From Harmothoe impar (lineage: Eukaryota > Annelida > Polychaeta > Phyllodocida > Polynoidae), in contig OX381705.1 of the NCBI GenBank assembly GCA_947462335.1, positions 3,338,703 to 3,402,702 of the forward strand: a DNA stretch of 64,000 nt, given 5' to 3'. Below are positions 1 to 11,845 of this stretch, piece after piece. The notes under the pieces are model-generated. The model was not told the DNA's origin and did not search any database. It saw only the letters and a program-made list of their open reading frames with translations. The stretch's first letter is position 1, and each line of letters opens with the position of its first letter. The position numbers and the translations under genes were made by a program.

Positions 1-830
1 TCTGTAGATATTAGTGGAATTTATTTCTAATATTTCTCGTATTCTTTTTTATATTGCTCAGTCTTCACTTGCGAGCTAAAGGGAATTAAGACTGTGCTTT
101 GACATATGATATCAGATTGATCGTATTTTGTAGAAAAAGTAATTCAAAAAAACTTTAAGTATAATAGAAAATATTGATGATCGCGAAATATTCCCAAAAC
201 CCTCCTGGGGTTTTATTATAAGTTACTTAAAATCACAGTTCAAACTTTGGTTTAAAAGTGGTCGACGTTTCGTCTCTATCGGACTATAATAATAAAAATA
301 GCAAACACATAAAATATATAAAAATGATGCCCAAACTGACGGTTCTGGCCGAGAGGGCCTTGATGTTTCTATTTTATAGACTGGTTCAGTTTGGAAATTC
401 TTAACTTAAATATGTTTTCTAATACTCGAAATTTTCTCAGGAATATAGAAATTAACTGACAAAATATGGCAATGCTTTTTTAAATTGACATTCAACTGAC
501 TTTGAACTGCTTGGTGCAGTCTTTGCAAAAACATGCAGGACAGTGGCAATGTCCTCCTAAAATGCCACTGGTCCAGCAGATTCACAAGTGTAACAGGACC
601 GAATGTCCAGTCACATGTTGGGCTTTTCTGAACTAAAATAAATTAGTTGGGTTTCTAAACCTGAAATATGTTTGTCAATATGCTGTGTAAAGCTACGTAT
701 TTATCCTGATTTAGCTATAGATGATTGCAAATAAAGTGTATTTTCAATGGACAAAACTATTTTATACCATACTTAAAATGTATAAATTGTCAGATATGCG
801 GCTATCCGGTCCTTCAAAAATCTAGCCGGT
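1..830. other. AT-rich stretch, no feature seen
   Basis: No exon with splice signals and no transposon ends were found. GCAGGAC/GTCCT motifs at 530-620 recur near 1140 and 42620, suggesting worn repeat copies. Confidence 0.4.
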
Positions 831-1130
831 ACTCAGGGGTAGACACTAACATTTTAGACCATGGGCCACCCGGGCCCGCAGCTTCCGAAAGTTGTGGGCC
901 CGGGATTAATGCTCTGGGCCCGGATATTTCTAAGGACCTACAGTAAAATGTTTTACTCTCTAGAAACTTTAATAATGGTCCGATTCACAAGCCGTAAAAA
1001 CTGGCATGTAGAGCAAAATTAGGGCCTTGCTACGGGCCACCCGGGCCCGTAGTAAGGTAAATAAACTACGGGCCCGGACCCAAAACTACGGGCCATTGGC
1101 TCCCGGGCCAGCGTTAGTGTCTACCCCTGG
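831..1130. mobile_element. Short TIR element, ends CAGGGGTAGACACTAAC
   Basis: The left end reads CAGGGGTAGACACTAAC and the right end GTTAGTGTCTACCCCTG, exact inverted copies. Inside are repeated GGGCCACCCGGGCCCG blocks in both orientations that could fold. There is no ORF. The CAGGGG ends resemble hAT-type MITEs, but I could not define an 8-bp target duplication. Confidence 0.65.
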
Positions 1131-1221
1131 TGCTGCAACATTGAAAATTTGCAGGACGGAATGTCCTGTGGGATGAACACGTTTTGGCACAGACTGTGGG
1201 TGTGACCGGTGAGTAACTCAC

Positions 1222-1329
1222 CACTGTATGCCGCCCCGTACAGACAGAACCGTGGTGAGGTGCATCCGCAGGGCCGGCACGTTCTCATTGTTACCGATCT
1301 GCACAATCTCACGCTTGTTACCCGAACGC
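1222..1329 (-). CDS. RIC1: RIC1 downstream coding exon (third or fourth)
   Basis: The exon is bounded by an acceptor (ACTTTGCAG|GCG) and a donor (ACAGTG|GTGAGT), phase 2 at both ends, 108 nt. The open frame reads RSGNKREIVQ...NVPALRMHLTTVLSV-GGI. This lines up with the human RIC1 stretch around APALNLEMRKILDL (PAL, then alternating hydrophobics and a closing I). Because exon 2 ends in phase 0 and this one begins in phase 2, at least one exon between 1330 and 5195 is still missing; I could not place it. Assignment to RIC1 rests on strand, order and a short similarity, so it is weaker than for the first two exons. Confidence 0.6.
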
Positions 1330-3489
1330 CTGCAAAGTAAACAAACAGTCAGTCATTTATCAGACTGCGGAGGTTCATTTAAAGCATCGAGTAAAACAAA
1401 AGTGCTTTGAAAAATTATATATCAGCATGGTTTAATAGAATATGTTATTTGGACACCGAAATAACCACACCAATTAGGGCTAGTACTATATGAGTACATG
1501 TGAGCTACTAATGTCATTCCTAGAGTTCTAAGTCTTGTTAAGTTTTCCTCTATAGTTAATAATTTTCATCAATTTTCATGAGCACTTTTTTTTAATGGAT
1601 AGAGCCATCCTGTGAACTATACATGACCGATCTATTTAAGTTGTCAAGGTTACCCGAACCAAAGTAGGCCTACATCTCACCACAAGGATTAACATAATAT
1701 AAATAACATATTACCCTTATCGACTTCTAATGACTTAACTATGGCCTTACTTGTGGCAGGCACCAGAGCCTTAAATAAAACCTAATGTTGTAAACATGAA
1801 CTAAACATAAAGTTATAATATGACATCGTCCAGGCTTGTTCATGCCTCGCGGATACATCTGGAACAGGTTATGGACGGTTCTCCCTATGACACATTGCTT
1901 GTGCAACCTCATGGCACCTTCTGTATTATAGGAATGTATTCAATGTGATCTTTGATGTTAGAATGATAGGTATAGATCAGAGTCTTATGAAGAAAACAGT
2001 CAATGTCTGATAGGGCGAACAGTCCATATCCCTCAGCGGCCATATTTAATCATGTACTCTAAATATGCATCATCTAATGCAACCCATTTTTCACTAGACT
2101 GAAAAATGTCAGGTTCCATGAGAGAGGTCTTGTCTGTTATGATATACTTCTACCTAGACCTGCAGTGATGGCCGGCCATGCCAGATGCCAAATGAGTAGT
2201 GCGGTCAACAAGTTACTCACTTTTAAACAGTGGCAATCTTGTTACAACCCGACAATATCACACTCAATTCTCTGATAAAAAGGACACCAAATTGTCATTA
2301 GTTTCTTTGGGCCAAAAAAGACAAGTTGTGTTCAGGTAACATGGCCCAAAAAATAGGGTAGGTAGGTCGATTTTTCTTTTTTTAACAATTTTTTTCAAGT
2401 ATTTTGAGACAAAATTCCTCCTCTTTTCGTATAATTTTCGGACAAAAAATATTGCAGTAAAAAAAGTGTTTCTTGGTAGAAAAAAAAACACAAAAATGCC
2501 TTGCAAAATAAATAAAAAAGTGGGTAGTGCCAAAAAAATAGAGTCGCTAGGGATACCTGAACACAACTTTTTTTTTGGCCTTACAAGAACATGACATTTT
2601 GTATGGCCCTACTATTTGTGCATGACCAGGCCTTAGTTCTGCATGTTTACGGTTAGTACTGACTGCAGTCTGCACGCGGGTTAGTCCTCTTACTGCGAGT
2701 TACAGGGTATTCATAACGCGTCCAGTTTATGAATACGAGTTAGTTCATAGCACCCATGCACAGAAATAGAGACCAGTTTTAAAATACACAACTCTTGTAT
2801 CGTATATGCCAGGTGCAAACATCCACATGTATATATACATCTCCTTATCAACATGGCCAACATTCAACATTAGAAATAATACTAGTTTTTGTGCCGTACA
2901 ATTTTCGTAAGTACTAAAAACTATGTACAAATTTGTACTATTCAAATACTAAATCTAAAAGGAAATATATATATACATATATATCAATGTAAAAAAAAAC
3001 ATATTTGCTGGTCTTTTTCAATACAAATTTCAGGAGTAGATTGGAGTGATAGTATGTCACTACAGGCACATGCTTGCACCTGTGATACCCCCACATCTAC
3101 CACGAGGTGGTACCCGAGTCCTACACACAGCCTTATATACAGCAGCAGCAATGTTAGGCCAGACAAAAAAAAAGTTGGGTCAATGAATTTTTTTTCAGTC
3201 ATGAAAATGATTTTCAATGCATTTCATTCGCTTCATTATTTTTCCCTATTTCTTTTTTTCTATTTATTGACTCAGATCAAACAATTTTTGTTGTTGTTGT
3301 GGATTCACTTTTGTGAAGAACTTTTGCCTGAGATATATAATTTTTGAAAACCGAAATCCATTGGCCCACTTTGGTTTTGGTATGGCGTTATAATTTAGGA
3401 GCAGACTGCCCGTGCGTGACCTACCCGTCAGCGTCCTGCGTCACCGACCTGCCACAACATACAGACACAGCGTGAAGGGAAGCAGTGCA

Positions 3490-3525
<36 letters not shown>

Positions 3526-4786
3526 ACTAGCACCCAGCACCAGCATGGGGAGGGGTGCACGGGGCGGGGGGAGGTAGGAGGATAGGAGGGAGGGAGAGAG
3601 GAGGGAGGAGGCGGCTTGATAAGCAGAGTATCCAAAAGCTCAATTTTATATATAGGCCTAATTAACTTTTTTGAATTGATTCCAAAAATTTCTTTCCTTT
3701 TAATAGTTTACCAGCAGCTCTGCTGCCGGTGATATTGGCGCGGGAAAATCGTGGAGACACCGTTCGTCTGCCCTACTATACTGCATGGTGGGAATGCCTT
3801 AGCATATCGCAAATAGGGTCGGAGTGGCATAATATTTTCCATCTCCAACTCTGAGTCCAAGGTAGAACTTATGATGGGGCCAGCTTGTGGCGCGGTGCAT
3901 CGCTGGGTAGCGATCCGTTTTACTGGTATTTGTAATTATTTCCCATGTAAATACCCGGCAGAATAGATGGGGGAGGGATGGTACCTTTTACCCAGGAGGG
4001 ATGGACGACTAATATGGAGGAATTTGCAGATATTTAGAAATGGCTCAAAAGAGGCTACATCTTGGCAAAAAGAAAATTATTTGGGAAAATTGGAATATGG
4101 AAATTACTGTAATTCAATATAGGATCCATAAGGCCTATTAAGGGAAATGTAGGAATCAATTTCATACAAAAATTGTAAAAGCGTTATGACTTATGTGGTA
4201 GGGGGAAGGGGTCAACCCACAACCAAGCCAGTGCGTATACACTAACTACAGCAAATATTGACAGACGCCGAAATCAGTGTAACTTTAAAGTAAATAACAG
4301 GTAACAAATATACAATACATAATCTGCCTCGCATTGGATTATATTTATCTTTGATCAAATTGTAGTTGCAACAAGAAACATCAATTTTTTCATCTAAATC
4401 TTTTTTTCTCCGGTAAAGAAAACATGGTTCTGAGGTTTGATAAATAACAAAGTAATCAAGACAAGGGTAACCAAAGTTAATTGACATTAAATTATTTGGT
4501 GACGAGGCCACACTTTGAAAAAAGCCTGTTTCCGGTGGAGCGGGTGGGCTAAAAATAACTCACCTAGGCGACCGCAAAAAAAAAAAAAATTCAAATTTGT
4601 TTTTTCTCCAAAAAAACAGTTTTTCATCTTTTTTTTACAATTTTTTTTTTTTTTTAATATTTTGGGATGTGAGGCTCAATGTAACGTATAGGCCTAGTAT
4701 TGGCATAGTGCAGAGAGTGTAAAAGCAGCACATTTATGTCTCCATGTGCGTTGTGTTACTCACCTCTCCTCCTTCTGTACATACAG
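1330..4786. other. RIC1 intronic region, mostly without recognisable genes
   Basis: This is AT-rich intron sequence. A transposon-like block lies at about 2270-2585, with GGCCAAAAAA on both sides and a CAGGTA/TACCTG pair; similar blocks are at 39240 and 57524. A run of 33 G lies at 3491-3523 within G-rich DNA to 3615. A short stretch at 1840-1935 is open on both strands but has no recognised product. One more RIC1 exon (phase 0 in, phase 2 out) should lie here or to the right of 4787, but I did not find a convincing one. Confidence 0.5.
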
Positions 4787-5130
4787 GTTGGTGTGGGGCG
4801 CCTTGACGTCTTTCTCTATCGTGAAGAACAGGATGAAGCCTTTAGACGTCTGCAATATGAACAAAGAACAAAGCTCAGGGAGCTGGTCTTACAACTACTA
4901 GCCACAAATTGGGTCTGAGTTTGCTAAAAAATACTGCTGCAGGGGCTATAGACCGAGAGCAGTATTATAGTTCACTTTTCACAGTAGAACAGGTGTTGTT
5001 AAGGGTAAATCTGATCCTTAGAAGAGGTGATGTGAATCGCAGCGTGCATCTGCGGCGTGAGTTTGTGCGCTACTATTTAAATAGGCACATCTCTGTTGAT
5101 ACTACTTTGATGGCCAGCAACCAGCTATAA
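4787..5130 (+). pseudogene. Frameshifted protein-coding fragment, unrecognised family
   Basis: After an acceptor-like TACATACAG, one frame encodes VGVGRLDVFLYREEQDEAF...LRELVLQLLATNWV and stops. A frame shifted relative to it picks up at 4909 and continues as GLSLLKNTAAGA...LRREFVRYYLNRHISVDTTL to a stop at 5130. The two halves are charged, leucine-rich and helical-looking and read on as one domain, so a single shift near 4910 is the simple explanation. The fragment lies antisense inside a RIC1 intron. It could be a remnant of a retrocopied gene or of a transposon-borne gene. I do not recognise the family. Confidence 0.4.
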
Positions 5131-5195
5131 ACTTTACTAACTCAGCTCCAAGTAAAGCTGATACACATGGTGCATGTGTATACATGTAGACTTAC

Positions 5196-5303
5196 CGTGA
5201 CGGCCAGACTCTCCCGGTCCGGTTTCCACTCTGCGGAGGCGTTGGTGCCATGGGCAGCAATACAGTTAGAGGCACGACGATACAGTAGGATCTGTACCGC
5301 GGG
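5196..5303 (-). CDS. RIC1: RIC1 second coding exon
   Basis: The exon has 36 codons, phase 0 at both ends. It starts at TTGCAG|CCCGCGG and ends at GTCACG|GTAAGT. The peptide runs PAVQILLYRR...AEWKPDRESLAVT, matching the RIC1 blade where human has QAEWRPDSTMIAVS. Its acceptor is the innermost of a tandem array: the 3.2 kb directly upstream (5304-8580) repeats the pyrimidine tract, AG and first bases of this exon about 60 times. All of those copies are potential competing acceptors. The exon body from residue 9 on occurs once only, which marks this copy as the functional one. Confidence 0.82.
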
Positions 5304-8300
5304 CTGCAACAAGACAAAGACACATTAACATAAAGATGGTACAGCAGGATCTGTACTGCAGCAGGACAAAGACACATTAACATAAAGATGGTACAGCAGG
5401 ATCTGTACTGCAACAAGACAAAGACACATTAACATAAAGATGGTACAGCAGGATCTGTACTGCAACAGGACAAAGACACATTAACATAAAGATGGTACAG
5501 CAGGATCTGTACTGCAACAAGACAAAGACACATTAACATAAAGATGGTACAGCAGGATCTGTACTGCAACAGGACAAAGACACATTAACATAAAGAGGGT
5601 ACAGCAGGATCTGTACTGCAACAGGACAAAGACACATTAACATAAAGATGGTACAGCAGGATCTGTACCGCGGGCTGCAACAAGACAAAGACACATTAAC
5701 ATAAAGATGGTACAGCAGGATCTGTACCGCGGGCTGCAACAAGACTAAGACACATTAACATAAAGAGGGTACAGCAGGATCTGTACTGCAACAAGACAAA
5801 GACACATTAACATAAAGAGGGTACAGCAGGATCTGTACTGCAACAGGACAAAGACACATTAACATAAAGATGGTACAGCAGGATCTGTACTGCAGCAGGA
5901 CAAAGACACATTACCATAAAGATGGTACAGCAGGATCTGTACCGCGGGCTGCAACAAGACAAAGACACATTAACATAAAGATGGTACAGCAGGATCTGTA
6001 CTGCAACAGGACAAAGACACATTAACATAAAGAGGGTACAGCAGGATCTCTACTGCAGCAGGACAAAGACACATTAACATAAAGATGGTACAGCAGGATC
6101 TGTACTGCAGCAGGACAAAGACACATTAACATAAAGATGGTACAGCAGGATCTGTACTGCAGCAGGACAAAGACACATTAACATGAAGATGGTACAGCAG
6201 GATCTGTACTGCAGCAGGACAAAGACACATTAACATAAAGATGGTACAGCAGGATCTGTACTGCAGCAGGACAAAGACACATTAACATAAAGATGGTACA
6301 GCAGGATCTGTACCGCGGGCTGCAACAGGACAAAGACACATTAACATAAAGATGGTACAGCAGGATCTGTACTGCAACAGGACAAAGACACATTAACATA
6401 AAGAGGGTACAGCAGGATCTGTACTGCAGCAGGACAAAGACACATTAACATAAAGATGGTACAGCAGGATCTGTACCGCGGGCTGCAGCAGGACAAAGAC
6501 ACATTAACATAAAGAGGGTACAGCAGGATCTGTACCGCGGGCTGCAACAAGACAAAGACACATTAACATAAAGATGGTACAGCAGGATCTGTACTGCAGC
6601 AGGACAAAGACACATTAACATAAAGATGGTACAGCAGAATCTGTACCGCAGCAGGACAAAGACACATTAACATAAAGACGGTACAGCAGGATCTCTACTG
6701 CAACAGGACAAAGACACATTAACATAAAGATGGTACAGCAGAATCTGTACTGCAGCAGGACAAAGACACATTAACATAAAGATGGTACAGCAGGATCTGT
6801 ACTGCAACAAGACAAAGACACATTAACATAAAGATGGTACAGCAGGATCTGTACTGCAGCAGGACAAAGACACATTAACATAAAGATGGTACAGCAGGAT
6901 CTGTACCGCGCGCTGCAACAGGACAAAGACACATTAACATAAAGATGGTACAGCAGGATCTGTACTGCAACAGGACAAAGACACATTAACATAAAGATGG
7001 TACAGCAGGATCTGTACTGCAGCAGGACAAAGACACATTAACATAAAGATGGTACAGCAGGATCTGTACCGCGCGCTGCAACAGGACAAAGACACATTAA
7101 CATAAAGAGGGTACAGCAGGATCTGTACTGCAGCAGGACAAAGACACATTAACATAAAGATGGTACAGCAGGATCTGTACTGCAGCAGGACAAAGACACA
7201 TTAACATAAAGATGGTACAGCAGGATCTGTACCGCGCGCTGCAACAGGACAAAGACACATTAACATAAAGATGGTACAGCAGGATCTGTACCGCGGGCTG
7301 CAACAAGACAAAGACACATTAACATAAAGAGGGTACAGCAGGATCTGTACTGCAACAAGACAAAGACACATTAACATAAAGATGGTACAGCAGGATCTGT
7401 ACTGCAGCAGGACAAAGACACATTAACATAAAGATGGTACAGCAGGATCTGTACTGCAGCAGGACAAAGACACATTAACATAAAGATGGTACAGCAGGAT
7501 CTGTACTGCGGGCTGCAACAGGACACAGACACATTACCATAAAGATGGTACAGCAGGATCTGTACTGCAACAGGACAAAGACACATTAACATAAAGATGG
7601 TACAGTAGGATCTGTACCGCAGGCTGCAACAAGACAAAGACACATTAACATAAAGATGGTACAGCGGGATCTGTACTGCAACAGGACAAAGACACATTAA
7701 CATAAAGATGGTTCAGCAGGATCTCTACTGCAGCAAGACAAAGACACATTAACATAAAGAGGGTACAGCAGAATCTGTACTGCAACAGGACAAAGACACA
7801 TTAACATAAAGATGGTACAGCAGGATCTGTACTGCAGCAGGACAAAGACACATTAACATAAAGAGGGTACAGCAGGATCTCTACTGCAGCAGGACAAAGA
7901 CACATTAACATAAAGATGGTACAGCAGGATCTGTACCGCGGGCTGCAACAAGACAAAGACACATTAACATAAAGAGGGTACAGCAGGATCTGTACCGCGG
8001 GCTGCAACAAGACAAAGACACATTAACATAAAGATGGTACAGCAGGATCTGTACCGCAGGCTGCAACAGGACAAAGACACATTAACATAAAGACGGTACA
8101 GCAGAATCTGTACTGCGGGCTGCAACAAGACAAAGACACATTAACATAAAGATGGTACAGCAGGATCTGTACCGGGGGCTGCAACAGGACAAAGACACAT
8201 TAACATAAAGATGGTACAGCAGGATCTGTACCGCAGCAGGACAAAGACACATTAACATAAAGATGGTACAGCAGGATCTGTACTGCAGCAGGACAAAGAC

Positions 8301-8580
8301 ACATTAACATAAAGATGGTACAGCAGGATCTGTACTGCAGCAGGACAAAGACACATTAACATAAAGATGGTAGCAGGATCTGTACTGCAGCAGGACAAAG
8401 ACACATTAACATAAAGATGGTACAGCAGGATCTGTACTGCAACAGGACAAAGACACATCAACATAAAGATGGTACAGCAGGATCTGTACTGCAGCAGGAC
8501 AAAGACACATTAACATAAAGATGGTACAGCAGGATCTGTACTACCGGCTACAACAGGACAATAAGATAGGCACATTAAGA
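5304..8580 (-). repeat. Splice-acceptor minisatellite of RIC1 intron 1 (52/59-bp units)
   Basis: About 60 head-to-tail units cover the stretch. The common unit is 52 bp; a 59-bp variant carries an extra GCGGGCT-type insert. On the gene strand each unit holds TTAATGTGTCTTTGTC, TGTTGCAG, then TACAGATCCTGCTGTACC, that is a pyrimidine tract, an AG acceptor and the first 18-25 nt of RIC1 exon 2. Units are nearly identical, with scattered variants (GGGTACAG, TACCATAAAG, one short unit near 8370), so the array is young or homogenised. The many 69-110 codon frames inside (repeats of CPAAVQILLYHLYVNVSLSCC) come from the array having no stop in that frame and are not genes. Confidence 0.95.
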
Positions 8581-8737
8581 CTCAGACCCCAAAAAAAAAT
8601 TGTGTTGGTAGGTGGTTCTTTTTTTAAATCCTTTTTTTAAGGACAAGACTTTCTCTTTTAGGCAAAAAAATATATAAAAAATTCAGTCTTAATACAGGGT
8701 TACAGGGTACAGGGTACAGAGTAGAGTAGCGGCCTAC

Positions 8738-8878
8738 CTTGCAGTACCAGATGGCGATGGAGGTGTCCGTAAGGACAGCAAATAGGTTCCTCTCCCGGTC
8801 GGTGGCGATGTGGACCAGGTTGGCTCCCTCCTCCACGTGCATGGCCAGCCGCTTGGGCCATCCTACCGGGAAGTACAT
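8738..8878 (-). CDS. RIC1: RIC1 (Rab6 GEF complex subunit) first coding exon
   Basis: This exon encodes 47 residues beginning MYF-GWPKRL and ending IAIWYCK. They match the N-terminus of RIC1/KIAA1432, the WD40-type partner of RGP1 in the Golgi GEF complex for RAB6A. Family hallmarks seen are the MYF.GWPKRL start, the FAVL segment and the S/AIWY motif. The exon ends at a clean donor (AAG|GTAGG) in phase 0, and exon 2 at 5303 also starts in phase 0. The ATG is taken as the true start because it aligns with the family's start. The rest of the gene runs left on the minus strand, and most of it lies outside the window. The identification rests on recalled human RIC1; a related beta-propeller protein is unlikely given the N-terminal match. 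Confidence 0.85.
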
Positions 8879-9048
8879 GGTGGTAAAGGGGGACTCACAC
8901 CTGGAACATATAGAGGTACACGGTCAGGGGGCCAGTCTACCGGGAAGTACATCTAAGTTTTCTAAAGAGTTTATACCCTGATGAGGGCACATATATAACT
9001 TGAATCTGTTTATTTATTTCAATAATTAAATCAACAGATTAAATTAAG

Positions 9049-9690
9049 GGGTATAGCCTTATTCGTTGGGCCCGTTACTACATTTCTAGGGTTACGTTTT
9101 GACGTAACCGTGCAGGGCATCCATCTTGTACAGGGTACAAAGTCGCCGCCTGTGCTTTGTGCTCTGCGTTGTGAAGGGCTTACACTGGCACCCTGCGCTG
9201 CTTGAATGGCCGATTATGACCATGATGCAGCCCTAAAGCGTTCATGACTCACAAACTATGGCCGTCAGTGCCATTAGGCCATCAGAATGAAAGTGAGAGT
9301 TTACCGTCCACTACCCGCATGCCTTCATTATGATTATTAATATATTTTTTCATTATTCACATTTCTTCAAATATAGGACCAAAATTGTAAATTCAGCTTT
9401 CAGGGAAATCCTCAATAATAAAAAATGAATACTGAAAAAAGGCTGCATCTATTTTCATAAAGTCTCGGACGGTAAACTCTTACTTTCATTCCTATGGCCT
9501 TACTTTCTTCTGTAATCATATGAAGCGATTAACCGTAAGATTATTGAAGCAAGAAGACATTTAACGGCGCCCGCCATACTGACACAAGCAAACGTGTACC
9601 CGGTACAATATGGTTCCCTGCCTTGTAACGTCAAAACGTAACCCTAGAAACGTAGTTACCGACCCAATGAATATCGGCCCCGTTGATCTA
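9049..9690. mobile_element. Foldback element with long imperfect inverted arms
   Basis: The outer arms (about 9064-9145 and 9600-9682) are inverted copies that share CTAGGGTTACGTTTTGACGT and a GTACAGGGTAC/GTACCCGGTAC edge. A second inverted pair lies inside: ATGAAAGTGAGAGTTTACCG near 9287 against CGGTAAACTCTTACTTTCAT near 9470. The whole block could therefore fold into one long hairpin. No coding capacity was seen. Confidence 0.65.
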
Positions 9691-9699
9691 AGTAACGAT

Positions 9700-10272
9700 C
9701 TATCTATACCGGTATTTGGATTGTGTGTATTGGGCCTATTGGCCACATCTGGGGTAGCCTCTATAAGCAGCCCTGTCTACTCGTCCGATCCTCTCCCGAA
9801 CAGGGCTGCTTGGGACCCCCCATTCAAAACTGGACCAATGGCTCGATCACACAGAAAACACCTCCATGTGTATATATGTTTTGATAAATAGAAAGAACAA
9901 ACCTCTATGAAGGTCGATCACATCAATTAAGATGTGATCGGATCTTATTAAATGTGTAATTAATGGATTTGTAAGCCAAAACGTCACCCAATCGACAGTG
10001 GCGGCCATCTTGACGTGTATATGACGTGGGTTGTTGTCATGGCAAAGCTGCCCTGGCAACCCTCTCCCACTCCAGGATTTTCAACAGGGTAACGTCAATC
10101 TCTAAATGGCAGCCAGTGAGAGCGCAGCCCGTGAGAGATGATACTTAATCTACATCTGGGGTAGATCTACCGTAATTAGAATACATGTATATTGTGATTT
10201 GTGTGGAATGAAGCCTGTTTCCGGCTGATCCAGATAGGATATCACATTTAGCGCACTGAAGTCTCGCGAAGA
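9700..10272. other. Intergenic stretch without recognisable feature
   Basis: Short frames only, none with splice signals or recognisable domains. A short inverted pair (GTGATCGG/GATCACATC) lies near 9915-9955. Confidence 0.4.
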
Positions 10273-10557
10273 TATAGACAAATGCCAACGCCCATTGTCA
10301 TTGATACCGTCTCTGTTCAACCTGTTGTATTTCACGAGTGGGGCTGGGGCAGTATCCCACCAAGCCGCAGGCTGTACCCACCCCGCACAAGTGAAATACA
10401 TCAGAGCGGCATCAATGTAGATTTAGTTCAATAGTTGGCATTTGTGTTCATCATTTTATTTTAAGAAGACCAGCTTTTTCTTAGGCCATTGAATACGACT
10501 GCATTGTATTCTAGTACATAAGCATAGTTAGTAAAGCTTGTGTTTCAAAAAATAAAC
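10273..10557 (+). mobile_element. Hairpin MITE, non-autonomous copy of the 52.6-kb Crypton-like element
   Basis: The copy opens with ATAGACAAATGCCAACG, followed by an imperfect palindrome (GTATTTCACGAGTGGGGCTG ... CACAAGTGAAATAC) and AGTTGGCATTTGTGTT. A tail with GGCCATTGAATACGACTG and a TTTCAAAAAATAAAC end follows. The same order is seen at 60707 and, inverted, at 63650-63965. There is no ORF. It is assigned to the Crypton-like family because the same halves flank the gene at 53114-55402. Confidence 0.6.
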
Positions 10558-10757
10558 GGCAAAATGCCCCAATTGGCCAAATACACATTGGCGTACATGT
10601 AGGCTACCGGTACCCTACATGATCATCATGTCACATGTAGGGTGATGTAGGGTAGGCTAGCCTAATTCAGTAATTGGGTCCCAGATCTGAAATTTTAAAG
10701 CCCAATTCTTGATATTTACGGTATTAAATTAAATATACGTCTGGCCAAGTCAACAAG

Positions 10758-10965
10758 TTACATGTGACTGTGAGGGTAAAACTATTAAGACTCACTCAGT
10801 CACAGTGACTGAGTGAGTGAGACTGAGTCACTGACACTGACTGAGTCAGTGGGACAGTGATTGAGAGGTTGAGATTTGAGTGACACTCACTCAGACTCAA
10901 TATCACTACACTCAACTCTCAAGTTAAGTCTCAACTCAAGACTCAGTGCCTCTCACTTGTCACTG
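10758..10965. repeat. Low-complexity GACTGAGT/ACTCAGTC tract
   Basis: Irregular short repeats of TGACTGAG and its complement make a partly self-complementary tract. No gene is implied. Confidence 0.7.
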
Positions 10966-11037
10966 GCTGTCATAATCATCCACAGAAAGCTACACACAGA
11001 ATGCGTCGACACCAACCTGTCATTTGTTCACATACAG

Positions 11038-11234
11038 GAGACAGTGACATGGTTGATCCTATCGGAACCAGCTGGCCTCAAAATGGAAAGAAAAAGAAAA
11101 AGTTGTCGCGACAGGTTGTGTCAACACTTTCAAAAACGGTCCCGACTGAGTTGTTGTTCACTCAACAGTCGCCGCTGTCCGCACAGCTGCGTCCGTATCC
11201 CGGCTCCATAACTCATATTTGGACAGACAAATGA
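11038..11234 (+). CDS. Possible terminal exon of an unidentified lysine-rich protein
   Basis: A good acceptor (TTCACATACAG|GAGACAG) opens a frame that runs to a stop at 11234. It contains ATG at 11049 followed by VDPIGTSWPQNGKKKKKLSR and then a Ser/Thr/Leu/Gln-rich stretch ending near YPGS. The composition suggests a basic, possibly nuclear tail. It lies divergent from RIC1. No domain is recognised, and a chance ORF cannot be excluded. Confidence 0.25.
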
Positions 11235-11239
11235 CACTG

Positions 11240-11845
11240 AATAGAGTGGAATACCTTAGCTAGATGTCGACCCATTATCCATATCCACGGCTAGAACAGA
11301 TTTTGTCTCAAAGTTTTCCTTTCACCTGAGTCCTCTGGGTTTGTCGTCCAGATTTCTTGGTGTGTTGGGATTGTCCGCAGGTCGCGCGGAATTCTAGCAT
11401 CTCGCTTATCTCATATTATTGTGTTGGCACTACTGGATATCGGTCGAGTCACAATCAAACTTGTAGTTCCTCAACTGCTAATTTTGTTAAGAACCTTACA
11501 TATATATACTTAATCTCAAGTCTTTACTGAATTAATGAACAGAGCCATTTTTAAATCGACTATACTGAAAATATACTCGGACTGCAGATAATCCTTTTCA
11601 ACTTCCGGTAAGGGGTACGAGTATTTTTCAAGGGAATTGGGAAGTTAACATTGATGCGTTTTATGGCATGTATTCTAGCCTCATCCTATTCTCTGGATGT
11701 TCAAAATAAACCTGACTCATAAGCTTTCTCTATAGGCCTACTTGGTGAAATTTAACTCGATATTATTTAATATTTTGATTACGAACATCATCTGGCGGTC
11801 CCCAGTTTCCCGCCAGTGGGAGATCTGGAGGAATACTAGTACCTT
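11240..11845. other. Intergenic stretch, no feature seen
   Basis: AT-rich sequence without exon-like frames or transposon ends. Confidence 0.4.

Noticed and set aside
1840..1935. Stretch open on both strands (RIHLEQVMDGSPYD on plus; GRTVHNLFQMYPRG on minus)
   Set aside because: Too short, no consistent splice sites, no known match; kept only as a note.
3441..3635. Pro-rich ORF
   Set aside because: Reverse translation of a 33-G homopolymer and G-rich flank.
5304..8580. Long frames and CRISPR-like regular repeats
   Set aside because: Units are contiguous without spacers, the frames are by-products of a 52-bp period, and the context is animal.
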